The notes below the pieces were generated by a model. It saw only the letters and a program-made list of their open reading frames with translations, did no database searches and had not been told where the DNA came from. Made by a program: the position numbers and the translations under genes. A DNA stretch of 42,157 nucleotides from Rickettsiales endosymbiont of Peranema trichophorum. Lineage in GTDB: Bacteria > Pseudomonadota > Alphaproteobacteria > Rickettsiales > Midichloriaceae. The DNA lies in the NCBI RefSeq assembly GCF_004210275.1, contig NZ_SCFA01000002.1:1-42157 (forward strand), in the 5' to 3' direction. Shown here piece by piece: positions 1 to 8,730 of this stretch (positions are counted from its first letter, which is position 1; every line of letters begins with the position of its first letter).

Positions 1-409
1 GTAACTTACAGCCTGTGGAAAACAAGAGCGAAGGTCTTTAAGAACATAGTGTATATAGAAGTATTTAAAGGTTCTGTGGTTGCTCATGTGAAATAAGACT
101 AGTATTGTCATAACCTCTGAAAGAGCCATTCTACAAGGCTTATTGCGTTTTTTATTTGGGTTAGGCAAACCAAATCTCTTATTTTTTTCTCCAAAGGTGT
201 TGCAAAAATCATCAATATGACAGAAGATGTCAGTGAGGAATGGGAATATAGACTACCTGTTTAATTTGGGTTAAAAAGATAAGCTTACTCTCATTCCTTT
301 CCATCCGCAACTCTCTCTTTACACCATTTCCAACTCATCCTTATATCAAACTGAGGTTCAGTTATGATTTCATAGAATTTATAACTTTCTACAAAGTTAT
401 AAGGCAATT
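1..409. other. Intergenic region at the left edge
   Basis: No coding frame can be supported here. The stretch is AT-rich. A 10-base direct repeat (ATTTGGGTTA) occurs at 154-163 and 264-273. An imperfect hairpin at 154-175 (9-base arms, one mismatch, AGGC loop) is followed by a T-rich tract at 179-188, so it could be a weak plus-strand terminator of a gene lying left of the window. The segment 290-345 is pyrimidine-rich on the plus strand. The right end holds the hairpin listed separately at 379-402. Confidence 0.5.
379..402 (-). terminator. Hairpin just after hdaA, possible terminator
   Basis: A perfect 10-bp inverted repeat, TTATAACTTT / AAAGTTATAA with a CTAC loop, begins 7 bases beyond the stop codon of the HdaA-like gene. 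It lies where the rpsB-tsf-pyrH-frr-hdaA transcript should end. No clear U-tract follows on the minus strand and the stem is AT-rich, so it may instead be an mRNA 3' stabiliser or a weak terminator. The symmetry is seen directly; the role is inferred. Confidence 0.45.
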
Positions 410-1135
410 TCAAGGCAAGAGTATAGGGAGAGAAGGGATGGAGGCATTGGTGTGATTGTTCTCTGTAACGTTTTCTTTCACTAGATATGTATTCACTACA
501 TCCCTTACCAGCGGTACAGTGATGTTCCGCTTTTCGGATAATGAATACTTATCCAATGCCTGAACAAGTGATGATATATAACCAAAGCTTCTCTCTGTCC
601 TTGTAAAGATGTAGTCTAACACATCATCAGAAATCAGAAGCTGCTGATCCCTAAAGTGCTTTAGCAATAAAGCCTTCAACATGTCATCATCTGGTGATTT
701 AATCAGAACCTTGTTAGAGGCATTAATTCTGGATTGCAGATCCTTCAAAGAAAAGCTTGGAATACATGTCGCAGTCAACAACAATACTATCGATTGCTCT
801 ACAGCTATATTAATGGCATAAAAAAGCTTCTCCTGCTCCTTAGTCTTATCTATATCCTCCAAGATCCAAGCCGGAGCATCACTTAAAGCTGTCATGTCTA
901 GAGCGCTAAGATCGATATATTCTGCTGCAGTATTGTCAGCAAAAATCTTTGCCAAATGACTCTTTCCAGATTTCTCAGGACCTATTATTAAAGTCCTATT
1001 ATTAGGCCATGTACCATAATTTGTAACGTGCCTATAGGCCTCCAAATTACAACATGTTACTATGAAGCTGTCCCTAGTCGTGTTTTGTTCATTCACAAAG
1101 TCAAAAGTGCGCTGCGTCAGGACCACCTTCTCCAC
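410..1135 (-). CDS. hdaA: HdaA-like DnaA-family regulatory ATPase
   Basis: This is a short DnaA/Hda-type AAA+ protein of about 241 residues. It has a Walker A motif (GPEKSGKS, residues 52-59), a Walker B-like stretch (ILEDID, 91-96) and a box-VII-like arginine (LQSRI, R136), then a sensor-II region around residue 180. It lacks the DNA-binding helix-turn-helix domain of DnaA. In alphaproteobacteria such proteins act with the DNA polymerase clamp to stimulate ATP hydrolysis by DnaA and so limit re-initiation. The frame opens at a GTG at 1135; a second GTG three codons later is also possible, so the exact start is uncertain. It lies 44 bases after frr on the same strand and is probably the last gene of the rpsB transcript. 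A promoter of its own is not evident. The family call is firm; the regulatory role is inferred from relatives. Confidence 0.82.
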   Translation of the reverse strand: MEKVVLTQRTFDFVNEQNTTRDSFIVTCCNLEAYRHVTNYGTWPNNRTLIIGPEKSGKSHLAKIFADNTAAEYIDLSALDMTALSDAPAWILEDIDKTKEQEKLFYAINIAVEQSIVLLLTATCIPSFSLKDLQSRINASNKVLIKSPDDDMLKALLLKHFRDQQLLISDDVLDYIFTRTERSFGYISSLVQALDKYSLSEKRNITVPLVRDVVNTYLVKENVTENNHTNASIPSLPILLP

Positions 1136-1179
1136 TCACTTATCAGATCCACATCACAGCCTCAAAAAGTCAACTTGTA

Positions 1180-1743
1180 CTACACTTTCATGATCTCTTT
1201 GATCTTTTCGGTTGTCATGTCGTCAGCCTTTTTGACGTGTTCGTTCGTGACTTTCTGCACTTCATCAGAGTTGTGCTTTAGGTCATCCTCAGACATCTGT
1301 TTTTCCTTTTCAAGCTTTTTGATGGTTTCTAAAGCATCACGGCGAATATTTCTAATTGCTATCTTTGTGCTCTCGGCATATTCGCTTGCCTTCTTGCTTA
1401 GTTCTTTCCTTCTCTCCTCACTTAAACCAGGTATAGGAATCTTAATGACATTACCTTCCGTGATTGGGTGTAGACCAAGGTTCGCATTGCCAATCGCCTT
1501 CTCTACAGCCTTCACTACCTCCTTATCCCACACCTGAACTAACAACAACTTAGGATCAGGTGCAGAAACAGTACCTAACTGATTTAATGGAGTTAGCAAA
1601 CCATAAGCCTCCACTTTTATAGGATCTAACAAAGCAGTAGATGCCCTACCAGTTCTCAGTCCGTTTAAAGAGTGCCTCAGGTTGGTTAAACTACCATCCA
1701 TCCTCTTTTTTACGTCATTTAAAAGATCCACGATTCCAGACAT
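1180..1743 (-). CDS. frr: Ribosome recycling factor
   Basis: RRF, with EF-G, splits post-termination ribosomes into subunits in the cytoplasm. The protein is 187 residues, the usual length. It carries the conserved LRTGRAS element near residue 30 and the ITEGNVIKIPIPGLSEERR stretch that follows domain II. The C-terminal half is highly charged and helical, ending in KIKEIMKV, as expected of the three-helix bundle. ATG at 1743 is only 7 bases after the pyrH stop, so the two are translated from one message. The pyrH-frr order is conserved across bacteria. Nothing unusual was noticed. Confidence 0.96.
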   Translation of the reverse strand: MSGIVDLLNDVKKRMDGSLTNLRHSLNGLRTGRASTALLDPIKVEAYGLLTPLNQLGTVSAPDPKLLLVQVWDKEVVKAVEKAIGNANLGLHPITEGNVIKIPIPGLSEERRKELSKKASEYAESTKIAIRNIRRDALETIKKLEKEKQMSEDDLKHNSDEVQKVTNEHVKKADDMTTEKIKEIMKV

Positions 1744-1750
1744 TGCATTC

Positions 1751-2461
1751 TCATTGAATAGTTGAAAAACTTCCTACACCCTCTAAAACCCTTAAGAGCT
1801 CACCTTGATGATGAATATTAAAGATCAATATAGGGATTTTATTTTCCCGTGCAAGTGTTACTGCAGCAGCATCTAACACCTTTAAATCACCAGATAGAAC
1901 CTCTTTGTAAGTAAGTTTTTCATGTTTCACTGCATTCGGGTGCAACCTAGGGTCGTCAGAGTAAACACCGTCTACTTGACTACCCTTGAGAATCGCATCA
2001 CAATTCAATTCTGCAGCTCGTAACGCAGCCCCACTGTCAGTAGTAAAGTAAGGGTTGCCGGTACCCGCAGCAAATATCACTACCCTACCCTTTTCCATAT
2101 GTCTAATCGCTTTTCTTCTAATGTACGACTCACATATCGTAGTCATTGGAATAGCGGATTGTATACGCGTATGGACCCCAAAGCTCTCAAGTACGCTTTG
2201 TATCGCTAGGGCGTTTATAACTGTTGCTAACATACCCATGTGATCAGCACTAACCCTTTCAATACCTATGCTAGTAGCTATAGCTCCTCTACAAATGTTA
2301 CCTCCTCCCACTACAACCGATATCTGATACCCCGCGTCTCTGACCTGCTTAATATCATTGCAAATAGCACTGATCGTATCATGATCGTGACCAAATTTTT
2401 GAGGGCCCATCAAAGCCTCCCCAGATAACTTCAGAAGTACCCTCTGATACCTTTGGCCCAT
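1751..2461 (-). CDS. pyrH: Uridylate kinase (UMP kinase)
   Basis: PyrH converts UMP to UDP with ATP, in pyrimidine nucleotide synthesis. It belongs to the amino-acid kinase fold, distinct from eukaryotic UMP/CMP kinase. Visible motifs are LKLSGEAL near the N terminus, the glycine-rich [11 protein letters not shown] loop, ADHMGM, and [19 protein letters not shown] near the nucleotide site. I chose the ATG at 2461, giving 236 residues that begin [14 protein letters not shown] as in relatives. The frame also opens at a GTG at 2494, but that would overlap tsf by 29 bases and add an atypical leader. With the ATG the gene begins 4 bases after the tsf stop, consistent with coupled translation. Confidence 0.95.
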   Translation of the reverse strand: MGQRYQRVLLKLSGEALMGPQKFGHDHDTISAICNDIKQVRDAGYQISVVVGGGNICRGAIATSIGIERVSADHMGMLATVINALAIQSVLESFGVHTRIQSAIPMTTICESYIRRKAIRHMEKGRVVIFAAGTGNPYFTTDSGAALRAAELNCDAILKGSQVDGVYSDDPRLHPNAVKHEKLTYKEVLSGDLKVLDAAAVTLARENKIPILIFNIHHQGELLRVLEGVGSFSTIQ

Positions 2462-2465
2462 AACT

Positions 2466-3356
2466 CTAGTTACTATTGAGAGTTTCGCCCACACTATATC
2501 TTAAGTACTTCTGCACTTTGATGTCGTGGCCGATCTGCTTGGCGTATTCTTCTATCACTGTTTTAACGCTTTTTTTGTTGTCCATCACAAATGGCTGTTC
2601 AAGTAATACAACGTCCTCATAGTACTTCTTAATCTTTCCATCAACAATTTTTTGTACAACATTTGAAGGCGTACCGTTGCCTAGGGCCTGCTCGGTGTAT
2701 ATCGCACGCTCACGCTCTACTTTTGTAGGGTCGACATTTTCTATGGACAACACCTCAGGCCTCGCAGCAGCTATGTGCATCGCAAGCTGTTTAGCAAGTT
2801 GTGAGAGAGACTCTTCATCCCCAGAAGAACTAATCGCTACCAATACCGCTATCTTCCCCGCTCCATCCGTCACTTTATTGTGAATGTAACTACCTATCAC
2901 ACCATTCTCAACTCTTAATACTTCAAATCTGCTCAAGTTAATGTTTTCACCTATTACAGCAATGTGATTGCTTATCAAGCCCTTGATGGTACCGCCATCA
3001 ACCTCAGATGCAAGAAAGTCTTCCACGCCACCTTCAAAGCCCATTAACTTCTCACCAAGAAACTTAGCTAACTGTTGAAATTTCTCGTTACGAGCAACAA
3101 AATCTGTTTCTGAGTTTAACTCTAACACTACGCCGGCTTTCCCTTGCACATTCACTGCAGCCAAACCCTCTCCTGCAGCTCTAGAAGCTTTCTTGTCAGC
3201 AGCTGCAAGACCTTTCTTTCTAAGCCACTCCACGGCAGCTTCAATGTCTCCAGCCGAAGCTACCAAGGCATTTTTACACTCCAGCATACCAGCACTTGTA
3301 ATCTCCCTCAGACGCTTCACGTCCGAAGCACTAAAACTTGCATTATCATTTGTCAT
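2466..3356 (-). CDS. tsf: Elongation factor Ts
   Basis: EF-Ts is the guanine-nucleotide exchange factor that recharges EF-Tu. The 296-residue protein has the N-terminal UBA-like domain ([19 protein letters not shown]) and the [12 protein letters not shown] motif that contacts EF-Tu, followed by the two-lobed core with MHIAAARPE and a coiled-coil insertion. The length matches the family. The ATG at 3356 is preceded by a GAGAAG sequence about 5 bases upstream. It sits between rpsB (46-base gap) and pyrH (4-base gap) in the classical order. No truncation or unusual substitution was noticed. Confidence 0.97.
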   Translation of the reverse strand: MTNDNASFSASDVKRLREITSAGMLECKNALVASAGDIEAAVEWLRKKGLAAADKKASRAAGEGLAAVNVQGKAGVVLELNSETDFVARNEKFQQLAKFLGEKLMGFEGGVEDFLASEVDGGTIKGLISNHIAVIGENINLSRFEVLRVENGVIGSYIHNKVTDGAGKIAVLVAISSSGDEESLSQLAKQLAMHIAAARPEVLSIENVDPTKVERERAIYTEQALGNGTPSNVVQKIVDGKIKKYYEDVVLLEQPFVMDNKKSVKTVIEEYAKQIGHDIKVQKYLRYSVGETLNSN

Positions 3357-3402
3357 TTTATCTTCTCAATCAAATTGAACTTTTCTTATGATTTCTATAG
3401 TG

Positions 3403-4221
3403 TTATTTTTCTTCTTTCTCCTCCTCCATCTTAATCTCCTCAGAACTTGTATCCACAAAGACAGTAGCAAGGTCAGGAGTTGAAGGAGCAGCCTCTGAGG
3501 CACTACCTACGTCGACTCCAACAGATTCAACATATCGCTGCATACCGTTGAGGACAGCCTCAGAAGCAAGATGACAATACAGTGTAATCGCCTTGATTGC
3601 ATCGTCATTGCCTGGAATCAAATGGTCAATTTCATCAGGCGAAGAGTTTGTGTCAACAATCGCAACAACTGGAATATGAAGCTTTTGAGCCTCTTTAATT
3701 GCTAGCTCCTCCTTGTTTGTATCTATTACGAACAAAATATCCGGAGTAGAGCCCATATTTCTTATACCACCCAGTGCCCTTTCAAGCTTCTGACACTTTC
3801 TATACAAGTCTAATCTTTCCTTTTTGGTGAGCACTATTTGATCATTCGCTAGCATTGCTTCGTACTCTTTAAGAGTCTTAATGGAAGCAGAAACGGTCGA
3901 CCAGTTTGTAAGTATACCACCGAGCCACCTATGGTTAACATAATACTGACCACACTTTTGTGCATATTCAGATACGATCGACGTGGCTTGTTCTTTTGTC
4001 GCTACAAACAAAATCTTTCCGTTTTGAGCAGCAACATCTTCTAAAGCCTTCAAAGCTTCTGAGAGTAATGGCACAGTTTTTTGCAGATCTATTATGTGTA
4101 AACCGTTCCTCACACCATATATGTATTCCTTCATCTTTGGATTCCACAATTTTGACTTGTGACCAAAGTGCACCCCAGCTTCCAAAAGCTGGCGCATAGT
4201 AAATCCGTATTTATTAGACAT
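3403..4221 (-). CDS. rpsB: 30S ribosomal protein S2
   Basis: S2 binds the 30S subunit last and is needed for S1 docking. The sequence shows the classical LLEAGVHFGHK and WNPKMKEYIYG motifs at the N terminus, the VNHRWLGGILTN segment, and IVDTNSSPDEIDHLIPGNDDAIKAI. The tail of about 60 residues is unlike typical S2 and ends in an acidic run rich in Glu and Lys. I prefer ATG at 4221 (272 residues), which has GGAG 6 bases upstream. An in-frame ATG at 4233 has AGAGG 10 bases upstream and would add four residues. The gene heads the rpsB-tsf-pyrH-frr-hdaA cluster and has its own promoter and a leader stem-loop, described separately. Confidence 0.96.
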   Translation of the reverse strand: MSNKYGFTMRQLLEAGVHFGHKSKLWNPKMKEYIYGVRNGLHIIDLQKTVPLLSEALKALEDVAAQNGKILFVATKEQATSIVSEYAQKCGQYYVNHRWLGGILTNWSTVSASIKTLKEYEAMLANDQIVLTKKERLDLYRKCQKLERALGGIRNMGSTPDILFVIDTNKEELAIKEAQKLHIPVVAIVDTNSSPDEIDHLIPGNDDAIKAITLYCHLASEAVLNGMQRYVESVGVDVGSASEAAPSTPDLATVFVDTSSEEIKMEEEKEEK

Positions 4222-4247
4222 CGTAATCTCCATTTTGGTTAAACCTC

Positions 4248-4291
4248 TATAGGCTAAACATCTTGTTAGACACCAAAAAAAACAGCCTATA
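4248..4291 (-). promoter_or_regulatory. Leader stem-loop upstream of rpsB
   Basis: On the minus strand TATAGGCT (4291-4284) pairs perfectly with AGCCTATA (4255-4248), enclosing a loop of about 28 bases that contains eight consecutive U. The 3' arm abuts the AGAGG at 4248-4244 that precedes the first rpsB ATG. It lies in the predicted 5' untranslated region. Ribosomal protein messages often carry leader structures for feedback by their own product, so a role in S2 autoregulation is plausible but not shown. Confidence 0.4.
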
Positions 4292-4306
4292 TGTGAACTA
4301 GGTATT

Positions 4307-4335
4307 TATATATTACAGTTGTAAATATTATTCAA
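4307..4335 (-). promoter_or_regulatory. Sigma-70-type promoter for the rpsB cluster
   Basis: Read on the minus strand, TTGAAT (4335-4330) is followed after 17 bases by TATATA (4312-4307). Transcription would begin near 4300, giving a leader of roughly 70-80 bases before rpsB that includes the stem-loop at 4248-4291. The match is good but was judged by eye in an AT-rich region. Confidence 0.5.
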
Positions 4336-4419
4336 GACGTACATTAGGCTAACTGAAAAATTAACACACCAGCACTTCAACTACGCGAGAATAATTAGAC
4401 TTTTTATACAACAGTGTAG

Positions 4420-4494
4420 TGGTGCCGAATATCTGACTTGAACAGATGACCTACCGCTTACAAGGCGGTTGCTCTACCTCTGAGCTAATTCGGC
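4420..4494 (-). tRNA. tRNA-Thr (anticodon TGT)
   Basis: The minus strand folds as a 75-base tRNA with the CCA end encoded. The acceptor stem is GCCGAAT paired with ATTCGGC, with discriminator A. The D arm contains AGCTCAGAGGTAGAGC. The anticodon stem is ACCGC/GCGGT around loop CTTGTAA, giving anticodon TGT, and the T arm has GTTCAAGTC. All stems pair. It lies between the rpsB promoter and the ankyrin gene on the same strand, with no tRNA neighbour. Confidence 0.95.
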
Positions 4495-4649
4495 GGTATA
4501 TCCTACGACAAATATCACACAATACAGAATTTGACTAGTGATTATTAAAGAGTATTTTTCACCGTTTCTACTTAGAGAGTTGTAAGCGCTAAGTATTTCT
4601 CAAAGCTTAATTGCAGCTTTAATGTGTGTACATTCTTTAATAAAATGGA

Positions 4650-7061
4650 CTATATTGTGCTATTTGATCCACCAAAGCTTGATGGACCACCAAAAAATTC
4701 ACCTGTTTGGTCCTCGCCTTGATCCTCCGATCCTACAGAGTACAACGGCTCATCATCGGAACCATCAGGGTAAGGGTAAGGTGGTGGAGCAGGGGCAGCA
4801 GCACTTCCCGAAACAGCAGACAACAAACGATGATACTGTAACAATAGGGTATTTAAGACGTATTCTTTCTCCTCTGCCGTCACCTCTATCGATCTAGCAG
4901 TAGCTACATTTACTGACGTCTCTGTGAGTTCTGTGGGGGTACTTTGCGTTTCTGTATGTTTAGCGTTCGCCAAGTTTATTATTGCTGTACGCATACTCTC
5001 CAAAGTGTTGACAGCACATTGCTTCTGATCGTCTACTAGATGTAGCACCTTTCGTTCCTCTGCAATCTCTCGGTCTAGTTGATTCAACTGCTGTTCTGCC
5101 TCACCTAGTACCGTAGGGTCATAACTAGCACTGACATACATTACTGTGTACTCAATGGTCTCTTTGACAGAAATAATTTTTAAAGTATCTTCACGATTCA
5201 TGATATCAATGACACCATTGTGTGTATTTCTCTCCAGTACTATCAGGTTTTCTCCATGGGAGTTTTTATAAATAGCTTCACCGCTAGGCCTCAAATCACC
5301 AGCATGTACCGCTTTGTAATAACATACACCTTTGTTAAACTTTAAACCATTTTGACCTTTGCTATAGCGAGGTATCACCTTCAGTTCTTCTCTACCTATG
5401 TTTAATTCTTTATCCAAATCATATTCTGGTATGTATACATAAAATGAGTCCCGCATTCCTGACGCTACTTTATACACTCCAGATTGCTTCGCTGTTACCA
5501 CTCCATGCTCAGGCAAAGCCCATTGCGGTGTTCTACTGCCATCGCTTGCTGCAACTTCTCGGGACTTTGCAAATGTGTGTTCGTACTCATGCTGAAAGTA
5601 TTTGTGTAACAACTGTGGATTTGTCACCAACTGCAGCACTAGTTCCTTAGCACCTTTTATTTCATGGCATTCCAGAATTGCACTAATATGCATGATCACG
5701 TAGTCCATTCCTTCAACATCTTGTATCGTTTCTAGCAATGCTATCGCCTCATCATGCTGTCCTGATAGGTATGTCAGCAAAGCGTTAGTAAGCACTAACT
5801 CCACTTCTACTGTTGGCTCTGCAACCTGATTTCTAAAGTGCACTAATGCTTGAGACAATATTGAGCGATCTACTGAAACGGGAGCAACGTACTCATCTTC
5901 ACCAAAAGTTGGACTGACTCCACCTTCCTCTTCCTCACTTTCGTATACTAACTGCTGATCTACAAATGCAGGGAGTGAAATATCAGTAGGGTTTTGTCTT
6001 ATGGCAGATTCATCAGTTTCTGGTATTGAGGTGTCATGTTCAACGTCTACGTCTAAAGAGCCTACAACATTATCTGTATCGCGAGACGAATCATCGTGAT
6101 CTTTAGTAGATAATTTTACACCTGATTTAACTTTGGTATGACGAGCAGAGTGTTTCTTTATCTTACCGCTATTGAGGTTTGCAGCCTCTGTTGTACACAA
6201 CAAACCACATGCTTTTTCTAGCTCCCTAAAGAAATGCAAATTCAAAATATGAGTGGTAATGATGAGGTTTTGAATTTTAACAAATTTTGTTGCTTCATGC
6301 CTACCGGCATTTTGCAACACATAATTGAGAGACATTTCAGTGGATATGCGAGGATCTTGAATAGCTGTCTCAAGTTCGTCTTGGCCCAGGGACAAGGCTG
6401 GAGCGGCTAGTTGCCTGACTATAGCTTGTGGAACTGTTTCACCTTCTCTCAGTGTGTCTGATAGCCCTACAGTAGGGACACTAAGAAACTGAGTTTTACG
6501 AAAACCAAACTCATACGAGGAAGAATCTATTACGTACTCTTCACGACCATCATCTTGCAGTTTAGCCTTCACAGGCAATGTGACACCCGCATCTATTAGA
6601 TGGAGAACTATAGAATAGTGGTTAGCTGCAATAGCTGCAGACATTGGAGATATCTGTTGTTTGAGGTCCAATGGAATTAGCTTATTGTCAATAATGCCTT
6701 TGATCACTTGCATTGGAAGGCCTGAGATTTGGCTATATTGATCAGGGGAAGCATGAGCAGACACCTGATAATTTGGATCGGCGCCTAATTTAAGGAGGGT
6801 CTCAACCATACCCTCGTCACCTTTTCTACATGCTATTATAAGCGCTGAAAGCCCTAGATCTCCAATTGGTTTATTTAGGTCAAGGCCATACTCACTAACA
6901 ATCTTTTTAACTTCATCTGCATTTCCTTGCATCACCAACTTGTACAAAGTACCGTATGCATTTTCTTGTGATTGTCGTTTTGCAAAGCTGTCTAATAGTT
7001 TCTTTTTATACTTTTGTTGTTTTGTGGCCACGTTTTTATTAAATTTACATTCAATTATCAC
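4650..7061 (-). CDS. Ankyrin-repeat protein, candidate secreted effector
   Basis: This protein of about 803 residues has no full-length family I recognise. A basic N terminus (residues 1-30) precedes ankyrin-like helices at about 36-65, 68-98 (best match, LSALIIACRKGDEGMVETLLKLGADPN) and 138-165. A disordered, acidic, Asp/Glu/Ser-rich segment lies around 310-400. It is followed by a helical, possibly TPR-like stretch (ALLTYLSGQHDEAIALLETIQ), an unclassified central domain, and a coiled coil containing QQLNQLDREIAEERKVLHL. The last 58 residues (746-803) contain no Lys or Arg and at least nine acidic residues, with a proline cluster including PPPY (759-762). There is no N-terminal signal peptide. 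In host-associated bacteria such proteins are commonly delivered to the host by type I or IV secretion; export here is inferred. The frame opens at GTG 7061; another GTG lies ten codons in, and neither has a strong ribosome site. Confidence 0.7.
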   Translation of the reverse strand: MIIECKFNKNVATKQQKYKKKLLDSFAKRQSQENAYGTLYKLVMQGNADEVKKIVSEYGLDLNKPIGDLGLSALIIACRKGDEGMVETLLKLGADPNYQVSAHASPDQYSQISGLPMQVIKGIIDNKLIPLDLKQQISPMSAAIAANHYSIVLHLIDAGVTLPVKAKLQDDGREEYVIDSSSYEFGFRKTQFLSVPTVGLSDTLREGETVPQAIVRQLAAPALSLGQDELETAIQDPRISTEMSLNYVLQNAGRHEATKFVKIQNLIITTHILNLHFFRELEKACGLLCTTEAANLNSGKIKKHSARHTKVKSGVKLSTKDHDDSSRDTDNVVGSLDVDVEHDTSIPETDESAIRQNPTDISLPAFVDQQLVYESEEEEGGVSPTFGEDEYVAPVSVDRSILSQALVHFRNQVAEPTVEVELVLTNALLTYLSGQHDEAIALLETIQDVEGMDYVIMHISAILECHEIKGAKELVLQLVTNPQLLHKYFQHEYEHTFAKSREVAASDGSRTPQWALPEHGVVTAKQSGVYKVASGMRDSFYVYIPEYDLDKELNIGREELKVIPRYSKGQNGLKFNKGVCYYKAVHAGDLRPSGEAIYKNSHGENLIVLERNTHNGVIDIMNREDTLKIISVKETIEYTVMYVSASYDPTVLGEAEQQLNQLDREIAEERKVLHLVDDQKQCAVNTLESMRTAIINLANAKHTETQSTPTELTETSVNVATARSIEVTAEEKEYVLNTLLLQYHRLLSAVSGSAAAPAPPPYPYPDGSDDEPLYSVGSEDQGEDQTGEFFGGPSSFGGSNSTI

Positions 7062-7252
7062 TCAGCATACTGTGTAAACTAAGAAAGTCAAGTGACTGCC
7101 GCAGGATAACATTTAGCTTGAATTATTGAAATGTTCGTTGCTTAGACACTGCTTTTCGTTTAAAACGTATGTATAGTGGGTATACTAAACACAAAGTACA
7201 AGTAAGTTGTAAACAGCTATGCTAACCGTTTCATAAAATCAACTGGTAAAAG

Positions 7253-8245
7253 ATGATCGTTGCCTTTATAAACTCTCAAAATGCATTAACAAAGGAAGAA
7301 TTAAAACCTGGAGATAAAATTCCAAACGGACTAGTGTGGGTAGACCTCTTTGAGCCAACTGCGTCAGAGGAAAAATATATAGAGAAAGTCCTGAATATTG
7401 AAACTCTTACAAAGGAGGAGATGGACAAGATTGAGGTGAGCTCCCCATTTTATAAAGAAGGTGACGCATACTATATGACTATCACCGTCCTACACAGATC
7501 AGATCTAGAGTACCCTGATAGTACCGCCATTACATTTATTTTAACTCCAACTTGCCTTGTAACGCTCAGATACAGTAGGCCACGCGCCTTCAATAACTTT
7601 GCCTCTAAAGCGATCAAAAATCCAGAGTTGTGCGCCACACCGGAATTGGCTTTTGAGGGTACCATAGAGTCTATAGTCAATAAAGTAGCTGGCACACTTG
7701 AAAAGTCTGGTAACGACTTGGATATGATCCTCAAAAAGCTATTTGAAAAAAGCAGTGACAATGGAGATGGATACGGGTCTTATTCCACCAATTATCATGA
7801 TATCATCAAGGAAGTTGGTCGAACTGGTAACGTAATTTCCAAAAACAGAGAGAGTTTGCAAAGTATCAACAGAATGCTTATCTTTTATGGTCAAATGGAA
7901 GCATCAAAGTCTTCTGGCAAACGTGAGTATAAACCATGGTTTAGGACTATATCAAGAGAGCTGCTATCGCTAACTGAGTATGCGCACTTTCTATCGCAAC
8001 GGGTGAGCTTCATGTTAGATGCAGCACTTGGTATGGTAAGTGTAGAGCAAAACAGCATTATCAAGGTATTTACAATAGCTGCAGCTGGTTTTATGCCCCC
8101 TACACTAATAGCCAGCATATATGGTATGAACTTTAAACACATGCCTGAAGTTAATTGGGAGATGGGTTATCCATTTGCAATCTGTATGATTGTGATTTCT
8201 GCCCTGTTCCCCTACTTCCTTTTCAAAAGAAAAGGGTGGATATAG
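7253..8245 (+). CDS. corA: CorA-family magnesium/cobalt transporter
   Basis: CorA forms a pentameric inner-membrane channel that admits Mg2+ (and Co2+ or Ni2+). The 330-residue protein has a large cytoplasmic N-terminal domain, then two C-terminal membrane helices: one running into the signature GMN (IASIYGMNF) and one ending in LFKRKGW. The periplasmic loop is HMPEVNW, close to the MPEL-type loop of the family. Length and layout are standard. ATG at 7253 is the first in frame, with a weak ribosome site. It is transcribed away from the ankyrin gene and converges on nusB with only 5 bases between stop codons. A -10-like TATACT at 7181-7186 might serve it. Confidence 0.94.
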   Translation: MIVAFINSQNALTKEELKPGDKIPNGLVWVDLFEPTASEEKYIEKVLNIETLTKEEMDKIEVSSPFYKEGDAYYMTITVLHRSDLEYPDSTAITFILTPTCLVTLRYSRPRAFNNFASKAIKNPELCATPELAFEGTIESIVNKVAGTLEKSGNDLDMILKKLFEKSSDNGDGYGSYSTNYHDIIKEVGRTGNVISKNRESLQSINRMLIFYGQMEASKSSGKREYKPWFRTISRELLSLTEYAHFLSQRVSFMLDAALGMVSVEQNSIIKVFTIAAAGFMPPTLIASIYGMNFKHMPEVNWEMGYPFAICMIVISALFPYFLFKRKGWI

Positions 8246-8250
8246 TACCA

Positions 8251-8730
8251 CTACTTCACTTCCTTTTGAATAGCATCAAGCACACCATTGATAAAGGGGG
8301 TATCCTCCTCGCATGCGAACACCTTTGCGAGTTCTAAGTATTCGTTGATAATCATAGCATTTGTCATTGCGTGGGAAGGCTGAGGGCCACTTATCAATTC
8401 AAAGACACCAACACGCATTATCTCTTTGACTAATAGTGGCAACCTGCTGAGCTGCCACTCTGCACTTAAATGGGATTCAAGACGCTCGTCAATTGACTCA
8501 AGATTATCAATCGTTCCTTCAATCAGGATTTTCAAGAGCTGCATGTTCATGTTTTTTACTTCCTGAACATAAACATTAAACACCTCTATAGTGTCAAATA
8601 TCACAGTGGATAGATCTAGAGACCTGTCATGCACATCAAATGTGTATAGACCTTGTACGGCAAAAACACGCGCCATTCTGTTTGCATGAATCTTCCGAGA
8701 ATATATCTTAGTTGTGTTTATACTGTCCAC
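8251..8730 (-). CDS. nusB: Transcription antitermination factor NusB
   Basis: NusB with NusE (S10) binds boxA RNA and suppresses premature termination, mainly in rRNA operons. The 159-residue protein has the expected all-helical pattern: ARVFAVQGLYTF near the N terminus, a central helix ending in WQLSRLPLLVKEIMRVGVFEL, then NAMIINEYLELAKVF and FINGVLDAI, matching the conserved NEYVELAK and FVNGVLD blocks. The start at 8730 overlaps the upstream RibH-like gene by 23 bases; an internal ATG at 8676 would remove conserved N-terminal sequence. The pairing with ribH is a common bacterial operon. Confidence 0.92.
   Translation of the reverse strand: MDSINTTKIYSRKIHANRMARVFAVQGLYTFDVHDRSLDLSTVIFDTIEVFNVYVQEVKNMNMQLLKILIEGTIDNLESIDERLESHLSAEWQLSRLPLLVKEIMRVGVFELISGPQPSHAMTNAMIINEYLELAKVFACEEDTPFINGVLDAIQKEVK

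Noticed and set aside
154-188. Strong intrinsic terminator
   Set aside because: The stem has a mismatch and low G+C and the T-tract is interrupted; only a weak candidate, mentioned in the edge region.
1028-1537. 169-codon plus-strand frame over hdaA and frr
   Set aside because: It lies opposite two well-supported genes, has no family features and is rich in Ser, Phe and Leu as expected of a shadow frame.
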